The notes: generated from the letters alone by a model not told the origin. DNA of 64,000 bases from RUG13409 sp045616985 (GCA_045616985.1 JAZLHU010000051.1:5984-69983), one strand, 5' to 3'. Shown: positions 25,427 through 34,996, numbered from the stretch's first letter. Translations and numbers: made by a program.

Positions 25427-27520
25427 ATGCCAAAAGAATGGTACGAACAATTTAAAGCTATAGTCAATGGCATGTTGGGAGCGGATAAAACTGCGGGCAG
25501 CATACTTGGAGTAGACGGAAGGCCTCTGCTTGATTTTGATACTGTCATAAAAGGAACCAAGCTTACGGAGCTTACCGAGGCACAGGCAGGCATATTATAT
25601 GAGGCGGCAAAAACAGGCGGTCTTATCATTCCTGCCGAGAATAAAGCAAATTCTCAGGTAATTTATAACGATAAAGAGAATAAGCCGCAAATCCTTGCTC
25701 CGAATATGAACATTATTAATGAAGAAAATCCGGACGCGGAGGAAGTTAATAAGTGGCAGCAGCCTTTAAAGGCAGCCGTAGAAAAATTTTCACAGCTTGA
25801 TGATTCTGAAATTGTCAGCGAAGAAAAAATAAGAGACTATTCCATCGCCGCCAAAACAATGACAGACCTCTACGGCGGTCCTGATGCTGAAAAGGTTCTC
25901 GATGCAGAGTGGGTTCTTGATGCAAACGGAAATCCTCTTAAAAAAGGGAATGATGTGTGGGCTTCATACGGGGCAATCGACAGCGCTCTTAAGGGAGAAT
26001 CAGATGTATATTTCCAGGGCATATACAACAAGGAGACGGGCAAGGAGGAAAGCTACAAATTCCATAAGAATCCCGAGACAAATAGGCCTGAAAAAACACT
26101 TCAGGAAGAGCCTATTATGAGAGGCGCCGTTAAGGAAGATGTAATTAAAGAGCTTGAACCGATTGCCAATGCCCTGACACTCCATAAAACAAAGAATCCT
26201 TTCCTTAATAGGATAAAGAACAACATCAATAAGACAATTGAGGATCTGAATGAAATAACGGGTAAGGAAGAATTTAATAAAAAACTGGAGGAGCTTGCTC
26301 ATGATGCCGATTTGTACTTTATGGTAAAGTCCGGCACCAAGCTTTCAAAAACAGGTGCAGATAAGCTTGAAATGGTAAGCAGAATCAAAGAGGTCAGAGA
26401 CGCCTCCCTTAATGACAAACTTCCTTCAGAGATTCCGCTGGATAAGGTAAAATTTATGCAGACTCAGCTTGCCGCAAAATTTGTCAAGGGCTATGCCGTA
26501 TCCATGAGAGATTACAGCAAGGATCCTGTTTTGGCGGAAAAGGCAAGAGATATGCTTCTTGACCATAAGGCCTTTGAAAAGGGAGTAAATGAGATCATGG
26601 CAAACCCTGCCTTCCAATATCTCTACGGAAGCAGAAAAGAAGGAGACATGCTTGATACAATCCATAGAATCAACGAGGGCATGGATCTTAAGGCTTCGCA
26701 GCTTGTAAAGAAAGTCAAGGTGGAAGCAGAGCTTCCGAGCAAGGACAGACCTGCATTTGAGTCTTACATGAAGCAGCAGGCGCCAAGGCGCATTGATGCC
26801 ACCAGGGGTATCAACGGAAGACTTGCTTTAAGCAGACATGCGGAAATTCTGGATGCCCTTGAAGATATGAGAAAGCAGCTTACCGCCGTAGGAAGAAGCG
26901 GCGCCGCATCTGCAGAGCTTCAGAATCTTGAAAAGGAGCTTGCAATTTCAACCATAAGACTTCAGAACGGTAATAACTTTATGAATGTAAAGGCTCAGCT
27001 TGCACAGCTTGGCGATGCCGCCGATGCGTACATGAGCAAGGTCATGAACAGCAAGATGAACGGCAGGCGTTTCCAGCGCTTTAACATTGCAAACCAAATA
27101 AAAGAGGTCTGCGATGCCGTTGCAGAGGACAAGCCTGTTGCCCAAAACGTAAAGCACGGCGACGAGCTTAAAAAGGACAGCCTTGCAGCAAGACTTGCAA
27201 ATCAGGTTGCCAAAGAGCTTCTTAAAAGCGACAGCCCGGCCGCTCAAAAGCGCGGCAAGAGAATGCTCTTAGAGCCGAAGATTTTTGAAGCCGAAAAGGA
27301 AAAGCTTATGGACAGCGAGGCATTCCAGAATCTTTATAACACAAGCGGCGCTATAGAAGATGCAATAGAATCGAAGCCGGAAAGCATCTACAAAGACTTC
27401 CTTGCCGAAAAGAAGAGGACCGAGCCTGAAATAGAAAAGAACGGACCGGACAGAAAGAGGCTCGAAGAAAAAGCGATCGAAAAGGAAAAAGAGGACAAGA
27501 TGATAAGCCTCAGCTTCTGA
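25427..27520 (+). CDS. Helical cytoplasmic protein of unknown function with internal duplication, 697 residues
   Basis: I do not recognise the family. Starts five bases after the kinase stop, with GGTAAGGAAG as ribosome binding site. No signal peptide or membrane helix. Two similar stretches are visible: residues about 350-405 (ARDMLLDHKAFEKG, then NPAFQYLYG) and about 585-645 (GKRMLLEPKIFEAE, then SEAFQNLYN), sharing the pattern ML-x-(D/E)-x-K-x-FE...AFQ-x-LY. N-terminal 100 residues contain beta-like segments (ILGVDGRPLLDFDTVIKGTK). C-terminal 40 residues are very charged. Similar in style to the 1191-residue protein upstream. Possible substrate or scaffold of the secretion locus, unproven. 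Confidence 0.75.
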   Translation: MPKEWYEQFKAIVNGMLGADKTAGSILGVDGRPLLDFDTVIKGTKLTELTEAQAGILYEAAKTGGLIIPAENKANSQVIYNDKENKPQILAPNMNIINEENPDAEEVNKWQQPLKAAVEKFSQLDDSEIVSEEKIRDYSIAAKTMTDLYGGPDAEKVLDAEWVLDANGNPLKKGNDVWASYGAIDSALKGESDVYFQGIYNKETGKEESYKFHKNPETNRPEKTLQEEPIMRGAVKEDVIKELEPIANALTLHKTKNPFLNRIKNNINKTIEDLNEITGKEEFNKKLEELAHDADLYFMVKSGTKLSKTGADKLEMVSRIKEVRDASLNDKLPSEIPLDKVKFMQTQLAAKFVKGYAVSMRDYSKDPVLAEKARDMLLDHKAFEKGVNEIMANPAFQYLYGSRKEGDMLDTIHRINEGMDLKASQLVKKVKVEAELPSKDRPAFESYMKQQAPRRIDATRGINGRLALSRHAEILDALEDMRKQLTAVGRSGAASAELQNLEKELAISTIRLQNGNNFMNVKAQLAQLGDAADAYMSKVMNSKMNGRRFQRFNIANQIKEVCDAVAEDKPVAQNVKHGDELKKDSLAARLANQVAKELLKSDSPAAQKRGKRMLLEPKIFEAEKEKLMDSEAFQNLYNTSGAIEDAIESKPESIYKDFLAEKKRTEPEIEKNGPDRKRLEEKAIEKEKEDKMISLSF

Positions 27521-27539
27521 GATAAAGGGGATGTAAAGA

Positions 27540-28430
27540 ATGGAAGAATTAAGAAACACATTAAGTCCTGTAGTAATAGACCTTATACTTGCAGCCCTGA
27601 TACTGCTTGTTGCCTGCCTTAAGGCAAAGGCCGGAATATTTCACAGCGTTATGTCTGCAGTGGTAGTGATACTCGCTATTGCCATCGGCTTTGTTGCATC
27701 AAAGTATTTGCAGGAGCCTGTAAGCAATTACGCCTGGCAAAAATACGGGCCTATAGTTGAAGAAAAATTTGATGCCGAGGTCGAGGCTTCGATCACGGGA
27801 GAGGAAAGTCTGGCTCAGGTCTTCCGGAGAAACTGGAACAGAATAATCGAATCCTTTGATCTTGAATTTCTGGAAGCTCTTGAAATTCAAGATACAAACC
27901 CTGATTTCAGCACCGATGAAATGATAGCCAAGGTCAAAGTAATTACTCTGACCAAAGCAAAGCTTCTTTGCGACAGGGTTTGCAAGGTAGCTCTGTTTGG
28001 TATCATTACTGCCATCGCCTTGCTTGTGCTTACCATCATTAAAAACATTTTGGATAAGGTTGCAAACTTCTCTGTTGTGGGCTGGGCAAATCACCTGCTG
28101 GGCTTTGTTTTCGGCTTGGTGGAGATGACGGTAATACTTCTTGTTATCATCAGGTTTGTCGGAATGATAAACATCACCTTCTTCCAGGAGCTTTCGGAAG
28201 GGACCGTGCTTCTTAAGTGGTTTATCGGAGGAGACATCAACGCAACGCTTTATTCAATTCAGAATCTTTCCTGGGAAGATGTAAAGAATATGGATCTTAA
28301 GCTGGAGGATTTTACAACAGTAGATTTTAAATCCGTAGGGGAACAGATTAAGAGCATAATGCAAAACATTAATATCCCTAAAGAACTTACACAAACGGTT
28401 AAGGATGTTGCAGGAGAAATAATAAAATAA
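27540..28430 (+). CDS. CvpA-like membrane protein
   Basis: 296 residues; AAGGGG ribosome binding site. Membrane helices around residues 13-28, 35-53, 148-168 and 185-208, with a soluble insert (about 55-140). The pattern of an N-terminal helix pair and the later FSVVGWANHLLGFVFGLVE segment fits the CvpA family, whose founding member is needed for colicin V production and whose others affect envelope stability. Exact role unknown. Its stop codon directly abuts the response regulator start, so the two are co-translated. Confidence 0.65.
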   Translation: MEELRNTLSPVVIDLILAALILLVACLKAKAGIFHSVMSAVVVILAIAIGFVASKYLQEPVSNYAWQKYGPIVEEKFDAEVEASITGEESLAQVFRRNWNRIIESFDLEFLEALEIQDTNPDFSTDEMIAKVKVITLTKAKLLCDRVCKVALFGIITAIALLVLTIIKNILDKVANFSVVGWANHLLGFVFGLVEMTVILLVIIRFVGMINITFFQELSEGTVLLKWFIGGDINATLYSIQNLSWEDVKNMDLKLEDFTTVDFKSVGEQIKSIMQNINIPKELTQTVKDVAGEIIK

Positions 28431-29228
28431 ATGAAAATACTTGCAGTAGACGACGAAGCTCTGGGTCTTAAGGCCCTTACAAATGCCATAACAAAAACGC
28501 TTCCGGATGCGGAGGTGGCAGCTTTTAATTCCTCAAAAGAGGCCCTGGCCTTTGCAAAGAAAAATGACATTTATGCCGCCTGCCTTGATATTCAGATGCC
28601 GGAAATGAGCGGCACCGAGCTTGCAAAAAGGCTTAAGCTTTTGAATCCTGCGATTTATATTATTTTTGCCACGGGCTTTGATGCCTATATGGGCGATGCC
28701 TTTGCTCTTCATGCAAACGGCTATCTTTTAAAGCCCATTACGCCGGCAAAGGTAAAAAAAGAGTTTGACAACATTCAGGCTCTGGCTGCTGCTTATGCAA
28801 AAAATGCGGCTAAGGATAAAAAGCAATTGAGATTTCAGTGCTTCGGAAATTTTGAGGTCTTCTTCGGCAGCGACCCTGTCCGTTTCAAATACGATAAAAC
28901 AAAAGAGGTTCTGGCTTATCTTGTCAGCAGACGCGGCGCCCTGTGCAGCAATGATCAGGTTATATGCGCAGTCTTTGAAGACGATAACGATCACGAATCC
29001 TATCTCCGCGGAATAAGAAAGGATCTTGTAGACAGCTTAAGGGCCGCAGGCGCAGGAGATGTGATTGAAGTTCAGCGCGGCAAGATGGCTGTCTTAACAG
29101 AAAGCGTAAGCTGCGATTACTACGATTTTTTAAACGGCGATGCCGCTGCCATCAACAGCTTTCGGGGCGAGTTTATGTCCCAGTACAGTTGGGGCGAATT
29201 TATCAATGCCGAGCTGATCGGAGAGTAA
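28431..29228 (+). CDS. Response regulator with SARP-like winged-helix output domain
   Basis: 265 residues, starting at the base after the CvpA-like stop codon. Receiver domain residues 1-115: acidic pair DDE (6-8), phospho-acceptor Asp in ACLDIQMPEM (about residue 50), Lys in YLLKPI. Residues about 130-262 form a winged helix of the OmpR/SARP type: LRFQCFGNFEVFFGSDPVRF, KTKEVLAYLVSRRGALCSN, and a helix with YLRGIRKDLVDSLR. This architecture is common in Clostridia and usually pairs with LytS-like kinases, so the kinase at 24105 is a likely partner. Target genes unknown; the phosphatase and secretion genes immediately downstream are candidates. Confidence 0.8.
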   Translation: MKILAVDDEALGLKALTNAITKTLPDAEVAAFNSSKEALAFAKKNDIYAACLDIQMPEMSGTELAKRLKLLNPAIYIIFATGFDAYMGDAFALHANGYLLKPITPAKVKKEFDNIQALAAAYAKNAAKDKKQLRFQCFGNFEVFFGSDPVRFKYDKTKEVLAYLVSRRGALCSNDQVICAVFEDDNDHESYLRGIRKDLVDSLRAAGAGDVIEVQRGKMAVLTESVSCDYYDFLNGDAAAINSFRGEFMSQYSWGEFINAELIGE

Positions 29229-29249
29229 GCAAGGTTTTTCCCGGGTGCT

Positions 29250-30860
29250 ATGTCAATAAGAAAAAAGTTTAAACAGAATATTTCGTACAGAGTAAGCTTT
29301 GTGTGCTTTTGCTGCGTATTTCTTGCACTTATGATACTTTGCAGCGTGATAGGACTTGCCTTTTGGAATTATCAATACGAAGAAGTAAGGGATGATTTAT
29401 CCACATATACCGGTTTAATTGCCAAGCTTATCGATCCGGACAAGACAGCAGCCTATCTTGCCGGAGAGCCGCAGGATGATTATTATTTCCAGATACAGGC
29501 CGGCATTGAGGCGCTTCAAAAAGAAGCGGGATTGGGTTATTTTTACGTGTTCTATCCCTCCGGGGAGGGCATAAGATATATTTGGGATACGGATCCTAAT
29601 TATCCTGTCGATATCGATAACTGCGAGGCGTACGAGGAATACGAGTATAAAAATATAAATGCAGCCTTAAGCAAATATCCTGAAATTACGGCGGATATAT
29701 ACGAATCGGAGTCGAAGGATTACGGAAGGCAGCTTATTTGCTACAGACCTGTATATCGGGATGCTTCCGGGGAGGATCTGATTGCGGTGATAGGGGCAGA
29801 TCTGGATGCCGAAGAAACCTATCGGGCAATGCAAAGCTACGAATATAAGATCATTGCAATAATCTTTTTAACAGCGTGTGTTGTTTCGTGGGTACTTAGA
29901 TTTTTGATCTCCCGTCAATTGGTAAAGCCCTTAAAGGAAATTTCGCTTACGGCAAAACAGCTTTTAAATGATATAGACAGTGATGCTGAAACGGTTTATA
30001 CCTCAAAGTTCAGAAATCACGATGAAATATACGATTTAGGCAATTCGATCAAGGGCCTGCACCACGAGCTTAAGGATTATATCAAAAAATTATCCGCGGC
30101 AACGGCGGAAACGGAAAGGATAGGAGCAGAGCTCAGGATTGCAGGCGAAATTCAGCAGGTTTTCCTGCCGAAGGCTTTTCCGGATAATGCGTACTACGAT
30201 GTATATGCTTTAATGGACCCGGCAAAAGAGATAGGAGGAGATTTTTACGATTTCTTTCCTCTTGACGAAGACCGCATTGCGATCGTGGTTGCCGACGTGT
30301 CCGATAAGGGCGTTCCGGCATCAATCGTTATGTCGATTACCAAAACTCTGATTTACGACCATATAAAAACAGATAAAGACCTCGGCAAGGCTTTGTCTCA
30401 TGTTAATAATTTAGTTTTCCGTCCGGGAGAAAACGGTATGTTCGCAACGGTATTTGCAGGTATATTAAACCTTGAAAGCGGAGAGTTTTCTTATGTAAAT
30501 GCAGGGCACGAGCCTCCGTTTATCAGTAAGGCGGGCGGAGCATTTGAAATGATAAAGCTCTCTCCCCAGATTGCCGTCGGTGTTTTTGAAAACGTTGTGT
30601 ACAAGCCGGAAACCATGCTTTTAGAGCCGGGAGACAGGTTTTTCCAGTATACGGATGGTCTTACGGATGCAACTCCGGATAAGGAAGAAGGCGTTTTCTT
30701 TGGAATGGAGCGTATCAAGACCAGTCTGAATACCCATAAGGATCTTAAAATCAGGGAGCTGCTCGAAGCTGTCAAATCCGATGCGGATGCTTTTCAGGCA
30801 GACGGTCCTCAGTACGACGATATAACAATGCTCTGCCTTGAGTTTAAGAGAAAAAAATAA
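29250..30860 (+). CDS. Membrane-bound SpoIIE/RsbU-type PP2C serine phosphatase
   Basis: 536 residues. Membrane helices about 17-40 and 200-220 flank an extracellular sensor (about 41-198, Cache-like, with GLGYFYVFYPSGEG). Then a HAMP-like linker (about 222-285) and a PP2C-type SpoIIE domain (about 300-535) with AGEIQQVFLPKAFP, KEIGGDFYDFF, VVADVSDKGVPAS, NAGHEPPF and YTDGLTDA, which contain the metal-binding aspartates. Such enzymes dephosphorylate STAS-domain anti-anti-sigma factors. A STAS gene is the last gene of the secretion operon (48143), so these two probably work together. Ribosome binding site weak. A terminator-like hairpin follows. Confidence 0.85.
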   Translation: MSIRKKFKQNISYRVSFVCFCCVFLALMILCSVIGLAFWNYQYEEVRDDLSTYTGLIAKLIDPDKTAAYLAGEPQDDYYFQIQAGIEALQKEAGLGYFYVFYPSGEGIRYIWDTDPNYPVDIDNCEAYEEYEYKNINAALSKYPEITADIYESESKDYGRQLICYRPVYRDASGEDLIAVIGADLDAEETYRAMQSYEYKIIAIIFLTACVVSWVLRFLISRQLVKPLKEISLTAKQLLNDIDSDAETVYTSKFRNHDEIYDLGNSIKGLHHELKDYIKKLSAATAETERIGAELRIAGEIQQVFLPKAFPDNAYYDVYALMDPAKEIGGDFYDFFPLDEDRIAIVVADVSDKGVPASIVMSITKTLIYDHIKTDKDLGKALSHVNNLVFRPGENGMFATVFAGILNLESGEFSYVNAGHEPPFISKAGGAFEMIKLSPQIAVGVFENVVYKPETMLLEPGDRFFQYTDGLTDATPDKEEGVFFGMERIKTSLNTHKDLKIRELLEAVKSDADAFQADGPQYDDITMLCLEFKRKK

Positions 30861-30866
30861 AAAATC

Positions 30867-30908
30867 AGCGTTTTATAATCAACAACGCTTGTGAAACGCT
30901 CGGTTTTT
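30867..30908 (+). terminator. Probable terminator after the SpoIIE-type gene
   Basis: AGCGTTT (30867-30873) pairs with AAACGCT (30894-30900), followed by CGGTTTTT. The loop is long, and an alternative partner AACGCT lies at 30884-30889. The 3' arm overlaps the next promoter. Confidence 0.4.
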
Positions 30909-30918
30909 ATAATATAAT
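30889..30918 (+). promoter_or_regulatory. Promoter of the type IV secretion-like operon
   Basis: TTGTGA (30889-30894), 18-base spacer, TATAAT (30913-30918). A second TATAAT at 30908-30913 has too short a spacer. The pilin start codon is 61 bases downstream of the -10. Confidence 0.55.
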
Positions 30919-30978
30919 CAGTCAAATTATTGATGTTCAGAATTGACAGCAGATTGTTATTTTATGGAGGAAAATATA

Positions 30979-31359
30979 ATGTTAAACGAAAAAAGAATTT
31001 GCAGAAGAACACTTATCTCTATGCTTACTGTAGCTGCAACAACAGCTTTAAGCTTTGCTGCTACCCCATCTGCAGTACAGGCAAACAGCCTTACAGATGT
31101 AGTTAGTCCAATCGTTGCACTTCTTAACGATATGCTCGGACCTCTCCTTTTGGTTGTTGGTGCTGTAGGCGCTCTCTACTGCGTACTCCTCGGAGTTAAG
31201 TATGCAAGAGCAGAAGAACCGCAGGACAGAGAAAAGGCAAAGGCACACCTTAAGGGTGCTATCATCGGTTTTGTACTCATCTTCGTACTTATCGTAGTAC
31301 TCAACCTGCTTCTCCCGTACATGACAAAGTGGGCATCTAACTATCAGACAGGACTTTAA
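30979..31359 (+). CDS. VirB2-like pilin of a Gram-positive type IV secretion system
   Basis: 126 residues from ATG 30979; TGGAGG ribosome binding site decides this over the frame's earlier start at 30943. Signal peptide about 1-36 ending SAVQANS, then two membrane helices (about 48-70 and 88-113) separated by a short charged loop (RAEEPQDREKAKAHLKG). This is the layout of the T4SS pilin / Mbov_0395-type family found with Gram-positive VirB4/VirB6 genes. Codon use is strongly biased (CTT, GCA, GTA, AAG), fitting an abundant structural subunit. First gene of the operon, with its own promoter. Confidence 0.8.
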   Translation: MLNEKRICRRTLISMLTVAATTALSFAATPSAVQANSLTDVVSPIVALLNDMLGPLLLVVGAVGALYCVLLGVKYARAEEPQDREKAKAHLKGAIIGFVLIFVLIVVLNLLLPYMTKWASNYQTGL

Positions 31360-31384
31360 TTGATTTGACCGGAAGTCATAAAAA

Positions 31385-32977
31385 ATGAGAAAGAAAATCT
31401 CTAAAATTTATCGCAAATACGCAAGGCGGACACTGGCAATGGTGCTCTGCCTTGTTGCCTTGTTCTGCGCTTTTCCGCTTCAGAGCTTTGCAGCCACCGG
31501 TCTTGGATACACCTGGACCAGAGTAAAGTCTGCAGATGATATGAAGAAATACTTTATTCCGGGAAAAACGGATCACGATCCGAATAAACCTTTGGTTGCG
31601 GACGCTTTTGTAAGCAATAGCATGAGTTCCATGACCGGCGATTCCAACGCGGACCACTGGTTCAAGGTTCTTATCGTATACGACGATAAGTATTTTTATT
31701 CCGGAAGCAATACCTGCAGCGGTGGTGAATCCCTTTCTGCAACTCGTATCCTGCCGTCATATCATATGGATGTAACAAAAGACAGCTTTGAAACCTCAAA
31801 AGGCTATATGGCACCATACATAAGATATGCCGGAAAAGATAAGGATAATTCACAGGCAGGAGATCAGATGCAGAAATACGTTTTCAGAGTGTCAAACTCT
31901 GATGATAGTATGGGAAGCAATGTCATTGCATTTAATGCAAGCTGGTACGGAATCAAATATGCTGCTTCTGTTTACGGAGAGTTCAGAATAACCGATGCAT
32001 GGGGTCTAAGCTCAAGCACTCATGGCGCCGCATGCAGCTCAACCCTTCATCCGGATGCAGTATTTAAGTGGGTGGACGGAAGAGTTAATATGTTCTACAA
32101 CCTTAAAGGTGCCGTAGACAGAGACTGGACATACGAAGATCACGATAACGAAATTTCCATAACCAAGTATCCGGGCAACAGTGAATGTCTCTTCAAGATT
32201 TTTATCGGAGCGCCAAAGCCGGTTTCTCAGACTATTGAAGACCTGGTCGTTGCAGCCGGACTTACAACAACCTACACAAGCAACATCTTTGTTTCAGGTG
32301 TTAAGGTAACCGTTCCAAAAAATGCGACCATGGTTCTTGAAGGCTTAACCCAGAACAACGGTCTTATCTATGTTGATGGCGGAACGCTTATTATCCGCGG
32401 CAATGTTGATAATGATTTATCGTATCAGGAAAATGGCAATGCCGACGGAGACCAAGATAGCGATATTGCATATGGCTCCATTGTCGTGGACAATGGAGGC
32501 CTATTGTACATAGAAAATAACGGAACCCTGCTTGAGAGAAGCAGCGGATCGGTACTTAAGCTTCTTAACGGCAGTTCATGCGTAATAGACGGAAGCTGTG
32601 TAGTAAGAAAAAAGATAGTGGTAGACAATTCTTCGCTCAGCGTCAGAGCCGGCGCAGCCCTGCTTTTGGGAGTTGTTCCGGGTAAATTAACCGCAACGGA
32701 AACCTTCGGAAGAGCCTATATACTTGGAAACGGAAAAGAAGAGTATCTGTCAACCCTTGTATCAAAGAGTCAGCACGTTGAGGGTTTAGGAACTGTAATC
32801 CCAAGGCTTGTAGACGATGGCAAATTATTAATAGAGGGTTACGGCTCCTTTGTTTCTGATGGTTTGTTCTTCTGCGGCGCAGATGATCCTGTTCTCTGGA
32901 ACGACAATGCATATTATGATTATATGCAGTCTAAAAATATTGACGCAAAAATCAAAGACATGGTTCGTAAATGGTAA
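31385..32977 (+). CDS. Secreted protein with beta-helix-like region, 530 residues
   Basis: Signal peptide about 1-37 (ALFCAFPLQSFAAT). Residues about 40-270 are aromatic- and Cys-containing with no recognised domain. Residues about 285-460 show evenly spaced short beta strands with Asn/Gly turns (TMVLEGLTQNNGLIYVDGG, SIVVDNGGLLYIENNGTL, SSCVIDGSCVVRKKIVVDN), suggesting a right-handed beta-helix like those of adhesins or polymer-forming proteins. No cell-wall anchor motif. Lies between the pilin and the coupling ATPase, so it is probably a surface component or exported product of this system. Spacing 25 bases from the pilin, 15 to VirD4. Confidence 0.7.
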   Translation: MRKKISKIYRKYARRTLAMVLCLVALFCAFPLQSFAATGLGYTWTRVKSADDMKKYFIPGKTDHDPNKPLVADAFVSNSMSSMTGDSNADHWFKVLIVYDDKYFYSGSNTCSGGESLSATRILPSYHMDVTKDSFETSKGYMAPYIRYAGKDKDNSQAGDQMQKYVFRVSNSDDSMGSNVIAFNASWYGIKYAASVYGEFRITDAWGLSSSTHGAACSSTLHPDAVFKWVDGRVNMFYNLKGAVDRDWTYEDHDNEISITKYPGNSECLFKIFIGAPKPVSQTIEDLVVAAGLTTTYTSNIFVSGVKVTVPKNATMVLEGLTQNNGLIYVDGGTLIIRGNVDNDLSYQENGNADGDQDSDIAYGSIVVDNGGLLYIENNGTLLERSSGSVLKLLNGSSCVIDGSCVVRKKIVVDNSSLSVRAGAALLLGVVPGKLTATETFGRAYILGNGKEEYLSTLVSKSQHVEGLGTVIPRLVDDGKLLIEGYGSFVSDGLFFCGADDPVLWNDNAYYDYMQSKNIDAKIKDMVRKW

Positions 32978-32992
32978 AAAGATAAAAGCTGT

Positions 32993-34996
32993 ATGAAAGA
33001 TTTTATTGATACTTTAAAGGAAAAAAACATAGGGAAAATATTGCTTACTATCCTCTTGGGCCTGGTTGGCGCATGGGCTTTAGGCTATATTCTTCTGATG
33101 TTTGTAAGCAATGTCGGCAATATGATAGGCGGCGCACCAATAGACCCGAAGCTTGAACTCCTGTTCAATCCCTTGAGTTTATTGGTAGGCGCTGTGGTCG
33201 GCGGTATTGTATGGTTTTGCTTTTTCGGAAAAGACCTGCTTAAGGGCGGAAGGAATCTGTTTTCCGGCAGCAAGAATTCCGATCTTACGGATTCTGTGTT
33301 GGAAAACAGCCGCTTTATGACAGATAAGGAAAGGGATTCTAATTTTACTACCTTCCTTTACGATGACATAGAAAAGCAAAAGGTGGACGGCGTTCCCGTA
33401 AGAGCCATCCTGAATAAAAAGGGCAAGCTCGAAGTCAGCGTTATGAAGGGCGCACATGCTCTGGTCATCGGTTCCACGGGCTCCGGTAAAACAACCACCT
33501 TCATCAATCCTATGATACAGCTTCTCGCCGCATCGTCTTGCGGATCCTCAATGATTATGACAGATCCTAAGGGCGAGCTTTTTGATCTTCATTCGGGCTT
33601 TCTTAAGGAAAGAGGATATGATGTACTTCTTCTTAATTTAAGAGACACCTACGAATCTTCACGCTGGAATCCGCTCGACGGAATCTGGGATATGTATCAG
33701 GAATATCTGGCCATGAGCAAGGGGATTAAACTCCATAAGGATGCCATGGCAGATTATCCGGACCTTAAAAAAATCGATGGAGATGCAGAAGATGGTGCAA
33801 TGTGGGCAGAGTATAACGGAAAGGCTTATGCAGACCTGAGGCATTGCCAGGACGATGTATCCGTTGCAAAACAAAAAATTTACGATGAAATGTACGAGGA
33901 CCTTAACGACCTCGTTTCCGGTATTTGCCCTATTACAAATGATAAGGATCCTTTGTGGGAAAAGGGTGCAAGGTCCATCGTTCTTGCAACCTGCCTTGCC
34001 ATGCTTGAAGACTCAGAAAATCCGGAGCTTGGCATGACAAAAGAAAAATTCAATTTCTTTAATGTTACAAAGATTCTTACCAACAGCACGGACGGATATA
34101 AAGAGCTTAAGGATTACTTTGAGGGAAGAAGCAGTCTTTCCGCAGCCTATACCCTTTCAAGACAGGTGCTTGCCGCTGCAGAACAGACCATGTCTTCCTA
34201 TATGTCTATTACCTTTGATAAACTTAATATCTTCAATGACCGTGGTATCTGCGGACTTACTTCTGCAACAGACATTCATGCAGATCAGTTTGCATCAAGG
34301 CCCACGGCTTTGTTTATTAAAATTCCTGATGAAAAGGATACTCGTCACGGACTTGCATCCTTGTTTATCTTAAGTATTTACAAAGCCCTGATTAAGGTTG
34401 CTTCTGCAAGAGAGGACTTAAGTCTTCCGAGAAACGTATACTTTATCATGGACGAATTCGGTAATATGCCGAAGATAGAAAAATTCGATAAGATGATTAC
34501 CGTAGGCCGCAGCCGTAAGATCTGGTTCAGCATGGTTGTACAATCCTACAGCCAGTTAAACAATGTGTATGGCGAAACCTGCGGAGATATAGTTAAGTCT
34601 AACTGCGCAATGAAGATGTTTATCGGTTCCAACGATATCGGAACCTGCAAGGAATTCTCGGAATTGTGCGGTAACAAGACAGTAAAAACCACATCAACTT
34701 CCTCCAATATAGGAAGCAAAGAGGGCGATATAAGTGTTTCTGCCCAGATGCAGACCAGACCTCTTATTTACCCTTCGGAGCTTCAGAAGCTCAACAATAA
34801 GGTTTCAACAGGAAATGCCATTATAGTTACCTTTGGTAATTATCCTCTTAAGACCAAGTATACTCCTTCGTACAAGTGTCCGTTCTACAAGCTTGGCAAA
34901 ATGGATATGGACGAAATGAGATCAAATGTATTCAGAGCAGACGAAGTATTCTACGATGTTGCTGAAAGAAACAAAATGATTCTTGGTGAACGATGA
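32993..34996 (+). CDS. VirD4/TraG-family coupling ATPase
   Basis: 667 residues. Two N-terminal membrane helices (about 14-42 and 62-84), Walker A IGSTGSGKTTTFINP (about 158-172) and Walker B NVYFIMDEFGNMPKIEKFD (about 480-498), plus the TVGRSRKIWFSMVVQSYSQL motif of VirD4/TraG. In type IV systems this ATPase recruits substrates (DNA-protein complexes or proteins) to the channel. An extra segment of about 60 residues around 235-290 (KLHKDAMADYPDLKK) interrupts the nucleotide domain; this may be the all-alpha substrate-selecting domain. No relaxase gene is nearby, so protein substrates are considered. The stop overlaps the next start (ATGA). Confidence 0.9.
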   Translation: MKDFIDTLKEKNIGKILLTILLGLVGAWALGYILLMFVSNVGNMIGGAPIDPKLELLFNPLSLLVGAVVGGIVWFCFFGKDLLKGGRNLFSGSKNSDLTDSVLENSRFMTDKERDSNFTTFLYDDIEKQKVDGVPVRAILNKKGKLEVSVMKGAHALVIGSTGSGKTTTFINPMIQLLAASSCGSSMIMTDPKGELFDLHSGFLKERGYDVLLLNLRDTYESSRWNPLDGIWDMYQEYLAMSKGIKLHKDAMADYPDLKKIDGDAEDGAMWAEYNGKAYADLRHCQDDVSVAKQKIYDEMYEDLNDLVSGICPITNDKDPLWEKGARSIVLATCLAMLEDSENPELGMTKEKFNFFNVTKILTNSTDGYKELKDYFEGRSSLSAAYTLSRQVLAAAEQTMSSYMSITFDKLNIFNDRGICGLTSATDIHADQFASRPTALFIKIPDEKDTRHGLASLFILSIYKALIKVASAREDLSLPRNVYFIMDEFGNMPKIEKFDKMITVGRSRKIWFSMVVQSYSQLNNVYGETCGDIVKSNCAMKMFIGSNDIGTCKEFSELCGNKTVKTTSTSSNIGSKEGDISVSAQMQTRPLIYPSELQKLNNKVSTGNAIIVTFGNYPLKTKYTPSYKCPFYKLGKMDMDEMRSNVFRADEVFYDVAERNKMILGER

